Assembly: GCF_958298935.1 (NCBI RefSeq)
Contig: NC_084923.1
Span: forward strand, 2,172,501 to 2,236,500
Length of the DNA: 64,000 bases
Direction: 5' to 3'
From: Phragmites australis
Taxonomy: Eukaryota > Streptophyta > Magnoliopsida > Poales > Poaceae
Shown here: in pieces, positions 43,250-55,490 of the stretch
Position numbering within the stretch: position 1 is the first letter of the stretch
Layout: every line of letters starts with the position of its first letter
The notes under the pieces: generated by a model
Told to the model about the DNA's origin: nothing
Databases searched by the model: none
Seen by the model: only the letters and a program-made list of their open reading frames with translations
Position numbers and translations under genes: made by a program

Positions 43250-43696
43250 CCAAACTGACGGAACAACCGTGCCTCTGAACAGCCTCCGCAACCTCCAAAG
43301 TCCACCATGACTTTCGCCACTACTGTCATTGCTCCACCTTAAGCAAACAATAGCCGCTTCGATCTGAATTGACTGCCCGTCAATCAGGCTGTGATTCGAA
43401 GCCGCCGCCTTGTCCGCGACGTCTTCCAGCCGCACCGTCGAACCTGGCCGTCACATCTGACCAACCCCTATCGAACAACAACCACCAGCCATCATCAACC
43501 TGATCTCCATGTCTGGATGGATCCCTGTTGATGCAACCCATCGGACGGTTCAAGCCGCCGCGCTCGAAGTGTCTGAATCCACCGACCGAATCATCGATCC
43601 CAGTCATGCTCCACCTTGCGCCGTCCTTCCCCGGACCCGTGCAAGCCTTGCGCGGTGTGGAACATATCCTCGTGTCTTCTCTTGATCTTTCAACTT

Positions 43697-43709
43697 GGCT
43701 CTAGTACCA
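43697..43709 (-). other. Primer binding site (initiator-Met tRNA)
   Basis: Minus strand TGGTACTAGAGCC, a close variant of the TGGTATCAGAGC priming site used by most plant copia elements, two bases inside the 5' LTR. Confidence 0.85.
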
Positions 43710-43711
43710 CT

Positions 43712-44001
43712 TATTAGGATTTTAACGAAAGTATCACCAGGATCATCAAACCAAGCACAAGATCAATACATAAGACACGATATTTTTTAACGAGGTTCGG
43801 CCAAATTACCTACATCCTCTGGACATGACTACGAGCGCTCCCCAACTGTTTCAGTCTTGCCATTGGTTATAATGGTGGTGCCTTCTATTTAAAGACCCGA
43901 AATTAAGAGTTCAACTACAACTCTAATCCTAGTCCCACCCAATTATAACTCAAATCTATCTATAACCTACTATGTACACATATTCGACACATATTCCAAC
44001 A
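43712..44001 (-). repeat. 5' LTR of the copia element
   Basis: About 290 bp. Read on the minus strand it begins TGTTGGAATATGTG, the common copia LTR start, and ends two bases before the primer site. Its partner is 40605-40896. Confidence 0.9.
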
Positions 44002-44110
44002 CAACCTGCATGGTGGAGGTGGAGGCACTATAAAGCCCGCGATTTTCAGGTGGCTAAAAGAGCCAATACTAGTCAGTACTCAGTAGATTGTGCTATATTC
44101 GCATGTGACA

Positions 44111-45347
44111 TTTTTTTTAATCGAGATGAAATATTATTCCAGTCTCTCTGCACCTGGCAAAATATTGATACACCAAGCCATTACAAAAGAAAAGGGAAAA
44201 AGAAAGAAAGAAAGAAACTAAAACTAAGCATACACAAAGCAATACCAAGTCTTAAACCCAGACATATAGATCAAATCAACTATATATTATATATAAAAAA
44301 GCTTGCCTAATGCATCAGCACATATTACCTTACACTCTGGAACGAGTGGATCCTATAGACTCCACCAATAACCGATGTCATCCTGCAAATAGGAGGCGAA
44401 CAATCGGGACATCTAAAGTAGTTTGCAGGCATCAACAACCTAGCAAATCCTATGACGACCAGTTTGACACTGGCTTTACTGCACACAACCAACCGTCATC
44501 ATCAAACAGTGATGGGCAACTACCCAGCATGACCAACACCCGAATGGTGAACCCTTGGGCTTCAATTGAGCATCTTCTCTCCAAACAAGCTCCACAGGTA
44601 GAAACTCTAAAACAATGCATCCAAAGGGGACATGACACAACATCAGGACACCGACATCGCCTGATCCAACATGAAATTTGGGTTTTCACCCAAAGAACCC
44701 ATTAAGGGTGGGGGAAACAGAGGCACCACAATGACGCTTCCACGGAGGGGAACAATGCCCAAGGCTTTCTTCTGGATCCCTCACATGACCCATCACACCC
44801 TCGACGTGAAGGTCGCAAGCAGCATGAAGGTGCCCATGGGATCGCAGAAGATGTGGGCAGCATGAGCCGCCGCACTCCGGCCACAAGAGCCCAGCCACCA
44901 TGCGGACCAGGCAACCAGGCTGCTTGCCCCATGGACCCGCGTGAAGACCTCCAATGCAAACTTGTGATCAGATAACTAGACTGCTTCGAAATAAGTCCTC
45001 GTTGCAGGAGAGGACGAGGGCGCCCTCGTAGCCGCCGAGCAGGCTCGCGCCACCATGCCGTCGTAGGCACGCAAATCTGGCTACAGAGGAGCCCACGTCC
45101 CTTTTGACCATGGCTGATGAGGTCGGAGACTGCCGTCGCCCGTCATCCAGTGAGGACAGGCTGAAGCTTGCAATGCCCATGGTTTTCTCCAAAACTTGAT
45201 TTGAGAAGAAGGGGAGGGAGGGAGAGCGTGAAAGATCGTGGTGGGGCTGGGGAAGCGGCAGTGGCGATGGTAGATTGAGGGACGTGGTTTTAGGGTTTTG
45301 CTCTCTATCGCGAGAGCCAATCGGTAGCCGCCTGCCACAATCAGTCT
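44111..45347 (-). mobile_element. Poly(A)-tailed retroposed segment
   Basis: Near-identical 14-base flanks ATTC(G/T)CATGTGA(C/T)A at 44097-44110 and 45348-45361 bound a 1237-bp insert that ends, read on the minus strand, in an A-run (T-run at 44111-44118). The minus-strand 5' end looks like a host 5'UTR (AAAACCCTAAAACCACG), followed by a 74-codon frame from 45192 (start MEKTMGIASFSLSSLDDGRR) and more GC-rich sequence. A CTTT microsatellite lies near the tail. These are marks of LINE-mediated retroposition: either a processed copy of a cellular transcript or a non-autonomous LINE derivative. No RT domain was seen. Confidence 0.6.
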
Positions 45348-45361
45348 ATTCTCATGTGATA

Positions 45362-45847
45362 ATACAATGTATTTAGCATATAGAGTGGTCCGACTATCAT
45401 ATTAATCACAATAAAAGTATCAACATTATAAAAAGTGTGTTAGTTGTTAGCAGTCAATATCTAGAAATTATCATATTAATCATAATAAAAGTATAACAAC
45501 AAAATTCTGCTAGGTTATTTGGATTTTCCCCGCTGATTCGTGAAAATTCGGGACTACATTAGGGGACCATATACAGAAATATTCGACAGTTTGGCGTCAG
45601 CGGCACCAGAACTCAAGCAAGTTCTACTCCTATGTCCTATTGTCCTCAATCATTTTGATTCCTGATGGATCGTGATTGCAGAACACAGCGAAAATAATTC
45701 CCACTTCTCTAAAGTTACTTTATTGTGACTTCGCGATCATGTCAGACATTACATACCGAAACGCACCAAAAAAAATAAAAAGATCACACCTACAGTACTA
45801 TTCATATGCACAACATGATTCGTCACATCTAAGCTAGCATCATGGAT
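45362..45847. other. Intergenic, no gene recognised
   Basis: AT-rich. The phrase ATCATATTAATCA(C/T)AATAAAAGTAT occurs twice (about 45398 and 45471), a small local duplication. Confidence 0.5.
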
Positions 45848-45850
45848 TAA

Positions 45851-46142
45851 GGTCCTGTTTGTTTTCTGTTTCTGGTTCTGTTTTTACTACTGTCAGAAGT
45901 CAGAACAAACGAGGTTTTAGAGAAGTGGCTTTTGGAGAAACTAAAAGCTTGTTTCTAAGAAAAATAAACTAAAGCTGACAAGCTTACTGAGAAATGTTTT
46001 TCTGAGAAGCTATGTGCTGAGAAACTAAAAATTTATTATAGAAATCAACAACATATTTTCAGAAATAACTTTTCAGACAAATCAAAAGTACAACTTTTCA
46101 AAAAAAAAACTCAAAAACAGAAACTCAAACAAACAAAGACCC
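45851..46142. mobile_element. Tourist-like MITE
   Basis: Left end GGTCCTGTTTGTTTTCTG and right end CAAACAAAGACC(C) are bounded by TAA (45848-45850, 46143-46145). The interior is collinear with 33910-34210 in the same orientation, with more substitutions toward A/T. It lies just downstream of the NAC gene stop. Confidence 0.8.
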
Positions 46143-46198
46143 TAACACTAACACTAGTAATTTGAACACCCTCCCTTTCTTCTTCACTTTTGTCCCAT

Positions 46199-47677
46199 TC
46201 AAAAGAGCGGATACGCGAGGGGAGACAAGAAAAGCTGGTCCTGCCATGGGCTGCGCAGCTGGAACGGGTCCTGCATCCAGTCCAGGAGACCATGGTTCGT
46301 CGGGACCTGTAGGCTGGGCAGGTCCAAGACTCCGTGGCTCATCGCCGGGAGCTGCAGCCTGGGCAGCTGGCTCGCCTCCTGCGGCAGAGATGTCGACGCC
46401 ACCGTGACCGCGTCTGCTTCCTTCTTGGCTTCCTTGGGCGCGTTGTAGCTGTCGCCCGATGGCGCGGACGAGGAAGAGGAGGGTAGCAGGAAGCTGTCGT
46501 GGACGTCGTCCGACGACAGGTAGTTATCTCCGGCGGCAGCGGCTTGCCGGACCAGGGATGCTCTGGCCGTGTAGTCCACGTTGCTGCGTCTCTGCATCTC
46601 CTCCATGTCAGAGGCTCTCTGTTCAAGCTCCTTCAGTGGAGTGGCTTTCCGGTAGATCTTGCATAGCACCATGTCCTTCTGCAGCCGCGCAAAAGCGTGA
46701 GATTTTTGTCAATTTTTTCTTCCATGATTGCATGGCAGAAAGGTTAAATTTCCATGCAGTTTCAATGAAAGCTAGTCGTCTCATAAGTCAACCATGTGAA
46801 TTCTCATGTCTAGCCGCGTGATCGTGGAATGTCTACATCACTGTTGCATGGTGCCAAAACTGACGCAGAGGAAAAACAATATAAATCAGGTATCATATGC
46901 ACAAGAAGGTGATCAGCACTACTTTGCCTCCCCCGGTTAATGTTCAAAAACAGCACTACGATTTCATACCAAACCAGCGAAAAAAGTATAATTATTGAGC
47001 GTTCCATCCTAGCTGGCTGCAAATGACACGGCCCTTACTCCATCTTGATCATTTTTCATTCAGTTTTAGTGTGACCGAAGGTGCTAAGCACCGATCATTA
47101 CCTTGGGTGGCGCCGCTGCGGCGCGGCCGGTGCCGAACTCGGGCAGGCGGTACTCGTTCATCACCCAGTCCGTCTTGGTGCCGCGCGGGGCGCGCCCTCT
47201 GTAGAAGACGAGCGTCTTCTTGAGCCCGATCACCCGATTCGCGTCGGCCGAGCTCCGGATGGCCCTGTCCAACCCCGTGGCCTTCCAGAACCCGCGCTCC
47301 GTCGTCCGGTTCGGGCGCCCGCCGCTGCCGGCCTTCCGGTCCCGCGGCACGAAAAAGTACCACTCCCGCTCCCCGATCTTCGCCATCCCTGCACAGAGTC
47401 CGTCACAAACGTCAACCTCATCATCCGGCTCCGAAACGCATGCCATCTTTTGATGGTCGATCACCACGTCGACAATTCTTGTTATGGGCGTACCGGGAAG
47501 GTCCCAGGGGTCGTGGCGGTAGATGTTGAGCGTGCCGATGATGTCGAAGTGGAGCTTCTGGCCGTGGACGACGCGGGAGAGGTAGAAGTCGAGGAGCTCG
47601 TCCTCCGTGGGGTGGAACCGGAAGCCCGGCAGATGCTGGTCGACGACTTCCATGGACGCCCCCCCAGCCATTGCCAT
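46199..47677 (-). CDS. NAC domain transcription factor (NAC22/JUB1-like)
   Basis: Three exons on the minus strand: 47677-47494, 47388-47102 and 46678-46199, all in phase; 316 residues. All five NAC subdomains are present: A ([20 protein letters not shown]), B ([20 protein letters not shown]), C ([20 protein letters not shown]), D ([45 protein letters not shown]) and E ([11 protein letters not shown]). The C-terminal half is Ser/Ala-rich and acidic and ends in LPALQ-like repeats and [10 protein letters not shown], a presumed activation region. NAC proteins bind CACG-core DNA as dimers in the nucleus; relatives of this subgroup act in stress tolerance and senescence. A TATA box lies about 135 bp upstream of the ATG. 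The start is supported by correct position before subdomain A; an internal ATG at residue 3 or 9 could also serve. Confidence 0.93.
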
Positions 47678-47810
47678 TGGTGTTCAGCTAGCTCTGGTGC
47701 TGCACCTCAAGTGATCACGACTGCTCTGCTTGTCTTGCCTTGCCTTTGTACTCGACACGGACACACGTTGGAGGGTGGATGGATGAGTGGGCGTGGTGTA
47801 AGCAGAGGTC

Positions 47811-47820
47811 GGCTATATAG
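47811..47820 (-). promoter_or_regulatory. TATA box of the NAC gene
   Basis: On the minus strand CTATATAGCC lies about 135 bases before the ATG at 47677. Confidence 0.65.
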
Positions 47821-47829
47821 GCAGCTGGG

Positions 47830-49377
47830 GGGCGTTATCGGGAAGTCACGCGGTTTGCTGGGGACTGGTGGTCGCAGTTTCTTTACACCTCTGAAAAAGA
47901 CCAGTGCTTGCTCAGTGAGAATGAATTGGGGCGGTTTAACAAAAAAAATACTGTATTTTGCAGATTTTTTAATTTTATTTTGGAGTGTGTATTTGGACTC
48001 TGAAGACTTGTTAATTAAGTCACACAATTTGACCCTTTAATTTTCCTAGTCTAAAAAAAATTAACCCTCTGGCTGTGTTTGAATATTAGCAGTGACTGTC
48101 CAATTTGGAATACCTGGTGGTCGAAGGTTCTGCTCCTTGTGTAGGAGTTTTAGCACGACTTTAATTTTCACGTCTCCCTCAGATCCATTATTTAACAGGA
48201 ACTCAATAACTAATCGTTGATGTCTTCTTATTCACAACGAAATCTATTATTTGCCCATTAACAGTTGAGAACTGCCCACATGTTCATCTAAATGAGGATT
48301 AGAACATGTGACCACTCATATGACAGTTACACCTACGTATTTTACCAATAAGATAGGCTCAACCTGGAATGTCTAGCCGTTTTGGAGAATATACATCTTC
48401 GCATAACGTCGAATAAATATATGTCGTCTTTTAGTTTGTACTATAACATTTAACCAAAAGTAGTTGTACGACTGTGAAGGGGTGCTTGCGCGATCTCTCT
48501 TCTGTAAACACATGCTTGTATGCAATTCATTTTATAGTTTAATTAAGCAATTAAATTCCACATTGTTCAGCCTTTCGAAACATATGACTGGACTTTATAA
48601 CATATCCGAATTCCACATCAACGGAATGTCGGATTATTTTGAATACTAAGATGCCAATGTCATGCATGCTTCTTATTTTTCTCTTCCCCACAGCAGGTTT
48701 TGCACTTGCAATATTGTTCTTCTTTTCTTGCACTTGCAATATTGTTTTTTAAAGGCGGCTAGATGTGTAAGATGTTTTTTCTTTCCTTTTTGCACGCTTC
48801 GTTTAACTTGATTACTAAAAGGTGGACACTGGATGAGTTCTTGGACACTTGGCGATTCAGTCTTTGAGAAAAACAGCTTGAAACTTACTGTTTTTTTTTT
48901 GGATCTGAAAGTGATTTTGTCTTAGTTGCGTTCTCGCTTCACCAGATCTCGGATGAGCCTTAAATTACCATGATTATGAGTTGGAACAGTGTAGTTACCA
49001 CTAAATTACTATCACCGTACATTCTAGAGCTGGTCTAAATGATATTCTATTATATCTATACAAACATGTGATTTTTGACGTCTAGAATACTTTTCGTTGG
49101 AATGACCCGAAAACGACAACCGAGATTATCTGTTGATCAGGCAACCCCAGTTTTTGAATTTGAACTAAGGAACGATGAACAATACGTTTGGTTGGCTCGG
49201 GTTTACCAACAACCAGATAGTCTTCCGACGTCTGAAGCTGCCCCGTATAGCAACGGAGTTTTCTGAAAAATTCATCACGTTTTCTAATCTTCATGCACCT
49301 AAAAATAAGATGCATCGATCAGGTGACAAAAAAACGTTGGTGGGGTTAGGGAAAGGGGTTGATGGGGGTCATTCATC
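47830..49377. other. NAC upstream region
   Basis: No gene was recognised. Mixed AT-rich sequence with a short duplicated TTTTCTTGCACTTGCAATATTGTT near 48700-48750. It may hold distal NAC regulatory sequence. Confidence 0.45.
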
Positions 49378-49660
49378 ACTCTGTTTATTTGAGTTTCTGC
49401 TTTTGGTTTCTAGCTGAAAACTGTTTTTGTTTTTTTAAAAGCTATTTTTTATTTTATCTGTTGACTTTTACGATAAATCTTTAACTTCTCAATACATCAA
49501 AAGACAGAAAAGCTTTTCTCAATCAGTTTCTCAGTTTCTAGTTTATTTTCTCATAAACAGTCTCTTGGCTTCTTTATAAGCTACTTTTCAGCAACACTGT
49601 TTATTTATGCTTCTAACTTATGAGAAGCATAAGACAATAGCAATCCAAACAAACATGTCT
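49378..49660. mobile_element. Tourist-like MITE (degraded)
   Basis: Left CTGTTTATTTGAGTTTCTGC and right CCAAACAAACATGTC resemble the family termini. The inner CTTTTCTCAATCAGTTTCTCAGTTTCTA..CTCATAAACAG is shared with 8627-8863. Target duplication not confirmed; ends approximate. Confidence 0.5.
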
Positions 49661-51045
49661 TTAGAAGAGGTCCTTGGGAGGGAGATCAGCCTAATGCAGG
49701 AGGCAGACACGGGGACGGAGCAATGAGGTAGTGTGGGCGTCGCCGATTGTGGGCGACAGAGGATGGCAGTTGGGTAGTGCCAAGGCGGGGGCGTGTGGAG
49801 ACGGCTCGACAAAGTCAGGTTAGCGTGGTGGTGAAGGATCTAGCGGCGGGAGCGTCGTCAGAGACGGGTGAAGGAGGGCGGGAGGCGAGGGAGTGAGCAT
49901 GGCTATGAGTCAATGGGCTGTTTAAGACAGAGGCGAGGACAAGAGACGGGCGAGAGGTTGAAGACATCCAACTACTTAATTGTCGTCAACTAAAGAAAAA
50001 CTAAAAAAAAAGTATCTGTAATTTAGCATCTTCCAAAATTCATAGTTACTATACTATTTCCGGTCAACTTCCTGCATATCCATGTGAACTCACTGCCTCC
50101 TAACCTGCACTACATGGGGTAAAAGTCTCTCTTCATAGTTCACACACTTGCTTTTGTGCTTTTTTTTGGTACCTTTCTTACTCTGATGTTAAGGCAGAAC
50201 AGGAAATACTCGAGTCTAAAGTAAACATAAGAGAATCATTACCATTCCCGCAGTCATTTATGATCTACATGCTACAGTAAATAGTAGTCATCTTTTATAA
50301 TCTATCTTGAAAATCCACGGGTGCTAACATCCAGTAGACACTGACCAAGCTACATGTATGCTGAGTGGTGCACATGCACCATGGTAAAGAAACAAAAATC
50401 TTAGACGTCATGTTTGTTCTAGCTTTGCAAAGTTTTCAAAGTCCTAGTTCTCATTACCGAGGGGTGTGGCTGCGCCTCGCCTTTTGGCCATCTTGAGTTC
50501 GTGACCTACTTTGAACGCGGACTGCCTTTCAACCTGTAAAAGACCGGTCTAACGAATGAACCGAACGAACTCTGGATTTCCATCTTATTATCATGCATCG
50601 ACGGACTAAATCTCGCATGTAAAAGCAGTGCCAAATTTTTGTAGGTTTATACACTGCAGCAGCAGCCTGTGAGCGAGTTAGGTAAAATGCCTTGACTGGA
50701 AGCCATGAGTCCGAAGGAATACGATAGATTCTACTAATTCTAGGGGTTCAGCTCTGCATGGCAGAAATTGCTTGCGCCTGTTTGAGTTTTACTGCAGTTC
50801 CTTGGCTGACCGTGCACATGGATTAATGGTCACTTATTTGTGAGGCCAAAAGCAAACAGAATACTGCATGTTGATTTGTTCTTGAGTCGTCAAGAAAGCA
50901 GCATGCGTTTTCCGCAGTTTGGCGAAGAAAATATGGTGCTTAGTTTGGCGTTACATAGCGTTTTTCCTATTCCGGTTGAAGGAACCTTTTGAGTTGTATC
51001 ATCATTCAGTCCACCACAGTGATAGACAGCGCTGTTTCTTCTTCA
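49661..51045. other. Intergenic, no gene recognised
   Basis: A G-rich patch (49680-49960) is followed by ordinary AT-rich sequence. No domain or paired repeat was seen. Confidence 0.5.
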
Positions 51046-51062
51046 GGACTTGTTGAACTCTA

Positions 51063-51170
51063 AAGTTGTTGAAGGAAACTCTTGTTTCGTATCTAAAATT
51101 GTAAACTCTGTACAATAGATGATTCCGGTACTCAGCTAATGGAAATGCGTTCCCCCGCTTTCGCAAAAAA
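51063..51170 (+). mobile_element. 5'-truncated LINE 3' end
   Basis: Flanked by GGACTTGTT(G/C)AACTCTA at 51046-51062 and 51171-51187 (17 bases, one mismatch). The 108-bp insert ends GCTTTCGCAAAAAA and contains GGTACTCAGCTAATGGAAAT, text I associate with the 3' ends of grass non-LTR elements. The short length, A-tail and long target duplication fit target-primed reverse transcription that stopped early. Confidence 0.7.
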
Positions 51171-51187
51171 GGACTTGTTCAACTCTA

Positions 51188-51700
51188 CCATACGCCTGTA
51201 CAGAGGAACAAGACGGAACCTGAATTTCCATCCAAGAAACAAAATAGCTCGGACTAGGACTCTAGGAGTGTGCCAGCCGGACATTCAGGCATAATCTTCA
51301 GACACACTAATCGCATATCTGACATGTATCCATGGCGCGTTAAGAATTGCACCAGAGTCAGTAATCAAATCCCCACGGTTGTTTAGTCCTGCAACTGCTT
51401 GCATATGTGCAAGGAGCCCAGCTTCAGTTAGTGCACTGTCTTTTCTTCGTTCTTCGTGGAGAAAAGATTGGAAGATGTCGACACAGCCCACCGGAGACCT
51501 CGGGGTGGACTACTCCGCGTGCGAGTAGTCAGGACTCGGTACGCCATCACGCACTGCAGCAGCAGCTCTTTGTGGTCACGTATGATTTTCCTCGGCATGG
51601 ACACCCTCCGGAATAGGGAACAGACAATGGCCGTAGACTTCCGGTGAAGCCAAATCGAGAGAAGACTACCGAGTCGTCCACCCAGAAGACCTCCCTGTCT
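51188..51700. other. Intergenic, no gene recognised
   Basis: Short overlapping frames on both strands at 51285-51647 without recognisable domains. Confidence 0.5.
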
Positions 51701-51702
51701 CT

Positions 51703-51958
51703 GGAATCAGATCCTCTGACTTCACCTACTGGTAAAGTCAGTGACTTCGAACGTCTGTAGACCGTTAGATCATGGATGGATGGTCAGATGCACTGCACAG
51801 TGTAACGGAACAGTAAAATGTGTGCAGTAATTTAACGGAACTGTTGCTACAGTATTTATGCTACAGTAAATCGACGTCAAAGAACTGTTCATCTACTCAC
51901 GAATTACTGTTCACTCGTGACTTCATCCCGCTAAAGTCAGGGGATCCGGATCCGTTCC
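51703..51958. mobile_element. MULE-type MITE (degraded)
   Basis: The left end GGAATCAGATCCTCTGACTT pairs with the reverse complement of the right end (GGAACGGATCCGGATCCCCTGACTTTA). The interior has several CTGTAGC/GCTACAG motifs. No matching 9-base flank was found, so the superfamily call is tentative. Confidence 0.4.
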
Positions 51959-52127
51959 TGGCTTACTGTAGCCAGTACTAGCCCAACTGGATAGCAATTT
52001 TCAGTAAAGCTTCCTCCAACACATCGACAGCATATTCTACTGTCCGTCAGTAAGCAGCGTATGCGGTCGATCGAAATGACGTGTGGGCACTACAGGTTCA
52101 ATTGATGTTTCGTGCATGTTTACGGTA

Positions 52128-52358
52128 CTATCTCTGTTTTTATTTATTTTTATCAATTTTTTACTATAGTTATTTAATTTTATATTTTTTCTACGAGGAA
52201 TTTATAGATATCTAAAACTTGGATATTATTAGATTCGTGGTGAATTAAACTTCATTAGTATTATATATTTTTAAGTATTTGTAATTTTTTCATTAAAAAA
52301 GTAAAACTAAAATTGTTACAGTAAAAAACCGGTCACGAGTAAATAAAAATCGAGATAG
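52128..52358. mobile_element. Diverged Stowaway-like MITE
   Basis: CTATCTCTGTTTTTATTTATTT at the left and the reverse complement of AAATAAAAATCGAGATAG at the right form Stowaway-like inverted repeats. TA precedes the left end and CA (a changed TA) follows the right. Confidence 0.55.
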
Positions 52359-52359
52359 C

Positions 52360-54985
52360 AGTTGCTACGTCCGTACGTATGCAGAAACTAATAAAATTCA
52401 ATCATGTTTACGTTTTGAACTTTCTGCGGTTGTAAGGACAGTAGCAGTACTAGTACGACGCGACCGTGCAACGGGACCGGGGATCAACTGTGGACATGAC
52501 AATCTGTGTTGAAAAAAATAAAAAAAATACGGAGACGGAGAATTCCTGCTCCAAGCCATAGCCATTGATGCATGCCCACTTCTACGACTGCGTACTGGGT
52601 AGGCTACTAGCAGCAAGGCCAGGGAATCCAAATGATGCCGCGCGTACATCGTGCAGAGATGTGTCATGGCAGCTCTATGATTGAGCTAGCAGCCGGTTTT
52701 TATTTTACAGACGTAAACAAAATATAAGAAAGTGAAGTTAAAGATAATAATTAGTTGTTAGTTTTTATTTTATAGAAGTTAAAGAGAATTTTAAATAACT
52801 ATCTCTTTATCAAAAGATGGTTTAAGTACGAAACATGTCTTGTCTTAATATCTCAAATGGTTAGATCTAATAGCTAGTTTTATCATATAACTGCCCTGAA
52901 GAGGCCCATGAACAGCGCGCGGTGAGTTCCGTGGAAACTTCCAAAAAGCTTGGTCAATGCCGGCGCAGTGTCCTGGAAATTGCGTACGCAGCGGCGGATC
53001 CTGCTGCGCCGCACGTACCACCATCCTTCAAAGTTCGGAGAGCTGCTATGTCACATGGATTCATGGGGCCCTTGCTGCACGTCCTATGGATCCGATCAGG
53101 TTTCACGCAGAAAGGCTACCGCCCATGGAGTGGCGAACTGGTGATGCGTCAGGTTCGATCAGATCTCCAATTGCCCATGCAGAACCTCAGCCCGACACTG
53201 GCCGGCACACCATTCTCAAGCCGCGGTTCACTGGTTCGATTGACCAGCGTCGCAGGGGCACTGGTTGCAGAGGCCTGGAGCACAGGATGTTGCTTGTAGT
53301 TTGCAACGTAACGTCCTGAGTGCTGCATAGAAACATATAAACATGGTAGGATTCGGATAGAAGATTAGAGTAGGTGAATAGTTATTTTATAATTTTTTTA
53401 AATAGATGATTTTTTTTTTACCTAACGTACTTATGAAAGAATCGGGACCAAGAGCAACATAGTAAAAGTTTAGCTCAGCCCGAAAGTTTCGATTCAAATA
53501 TCAAATCTGAAAATCCAACAAAATGTGGCGGTTGGAATCAAATCTAGTTCTATATCAAACCAATGTATGATTCAACCTCACACAAAAATTAGATTTTTAG
53601 TAGAAACACCAAAAACTCAAGGAGATGATCACCAGGTGAAAAAAAAATCCCTCCAAATTGATGGATTAGAGGCAAAAGAATTCAATACCTAGTTGTGTAA
53701 TTTTGTGCATGAATGTTATGCCTTTAGCAACTAGAAGATTAACTCTAACAAGGTGAAAAAATTCAGCTCAAGTATGAAAATGAAAATCTCGACCGAGATC
53801 GAAAACTTGCAAAAAAAACAAAGGAACTGATAGAGTGAAACTAAAAGGAGCAGAATTCAAACATATGCAAAAATATAAACTTCATTACTTAAAGAGACCA
53901 GCCTTATTTTAGGCAAGTTATAAAGATTTTTTTTTCAAAACTCATATTTATTACATAGGCTAAATACTCATCCTTCATCTACTCTAAAATCCTAGCGTTA
54001 GGCTCTCAAATGGGTGGCACATAGGCTCAAGTGGCCAGTTCAAACTCTTTTATAGTCATACTCCTCTATTTATAGGTATAGAAAATTTGACCCCTAAATT
54101 TTCCAGCTTATTACTAAAATATCCATCTCTTATAGTACACTCCTACCTATTACTGATGATATTTTGGTTCATTTTTTCCTCCATCCATTGAATAGTCACG
54201 GTGCCTTCATGATTTAGTTTTGCCTTAACGCAAGTTTCACGATGGTGCCACAGACTCTTCCAATCCTCTTAGGGTTTTAAGGCACAACTGTGAAATTCTC
54301 TGCACGCTTCTCAACGTGACTCGCCACTTGCTTACACCTTAAGCAAGTGCTCTAATATCGACACGTATACTCATTCTTGTAATCCTGACCACCGGTAAGT
54401 CTCTCACGCTCTCGATTCTTCGAGCCGTCTTGTCACTTGTACGGCATCCTTTTGCTTGACTTTGTCAACACGTCGTATTCATCCTCTGTTTTATGCTTTG
54501 TTTGACCTCTACATGTACAGCTAGATTCACCATTGAATTCATCTGATCTCCTTGATCGTCCGGCACCAAGCATCTGCTTAGCCTCGATCACCCGTCGTCG
54601 ACCGCTGAATTGGATTTGTCATCTGCACACCATGAGACAAGCAAACATATTTTTCTTTGATTTAGTGCAAAATTTTTATTTCTCCCATTTTTCATTCATT
54701 TTCCTCCCTTTAACAATGCAAACATCAAGAACAAAACATCATGCAACACATGAACGTATAATCCTAATGAGCTTTCATATCAAAGCATCAAGAGGAGTAT
54801 GAGATTAAAAGCTTGCACCGTACAACAACTCAACTTAGTCCAAATTCAAATCTAGCAATAAAAATGCTAAAGATATGCAGGTCAAAGCTCAACTACTATG
54901 ATTATCTTACATGATGCAATGCAATACAAATGCAATAAAAGTAAGATAGAGTTTATATATAAAGGCAACTCCCCTTCATATAATG
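52360..54985. other. Intergenic, mostly anonymous repeat-like sequence
   Basis: A moderately GC-rich patch at 52915-53320 is open in three plus-strand frames without a domain. From about 53340 on, AT-rich sequence with many A-runs runs into the degraded copia region and may belong to the same old element (LTR or non-coding end), but I cannot show it. Confidence 0.4.
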
Positions 54986-55490
54986 CCATAGGGATAGTAC
55001 ACAACAAGCTCTCCCCTCAAATAAGCAAATCTAGTAGCATCTAGAGGCTCAGTGAAGATGTCGGCTACCTGATGTTGGGTATCAATGTATTTCAAGTTTA
55101 TATTTCACTTTTTATTGTGGTATCTCAGAAAATGGAATCTCATATCTAGAGTGCTGGAGTAGATTATTAGCTAAGCTTATGACACTTGTGTTGTCATACA
55201 AAAGTAGCATACTCTAGAAATCTAACCTAAAATCCCTTAAGGTAGTAACCATCCACAAAATCTGTGAGCAACAGCTACATATTAGCTTCAGTAGTAGACT
55301 GTGCAACGCTAAAATGCTTGCGAGAAGACCAACACACAAGAGAAGTACCCAAGAAATAATATGTAACAGAAATACTCTTCCTGTCAATTCTACACCTAGC
55401 AAAATCCGCAGCGAAACATCCTTGAAGAGAAAGCGAAGTGGAAATAGAAAATCAGAGTTCATACTATAGCAAGAAAAAAGATACAAGAGT
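54986..55490 (-). pseudogene. Degraded copia RNase H domain
   Basis: On the minus strand, changing frame several times, one reads the conserved copia RNase H order: ARCRIDRKSISVTYYFLGTS, LVCWSSRKHFSVAQSTTEA, then CSCCSQILWMVTTLRDFRLD, then LLLYDNTSVISLANN, then QHQVADIFTEPLDATRF. Multiple stops and shifts exclude function. This is the 3' end of pol, so the LTR of this element should lie toward lower coordinates. Confidence 0.75.

Larger units (their letters stand above)
40605..44001 (-). mobile_element. Ty1/copia LTR retrotransposon, coding-deleted
   Basis: Element of 3397 bp, transcribed on the minus strand. Both LTRs are present and the target duplication CAACC lies at 40600-40604 and 44002-44006. 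The interior (40897-43711) holds a ~1.5-kb leader, gag, a zinc knuckle and a piece of protease, then passes straight to the polypurine tract; integrase, reverse transcriptase and RNase H are absent. It is therefore an internally deleted, non-autonomous copy. The LTRs differ at many positions, so the insertion is not recent. Confidence 0.92.

Noticed and set aside
47081..48040. 319-codon plus-strand frame over the NAC gene
   Set aside because: It is the antisense shadow of GC-rich NAC exons; the minus strand gives a complete NAC domain with correct splice sites.
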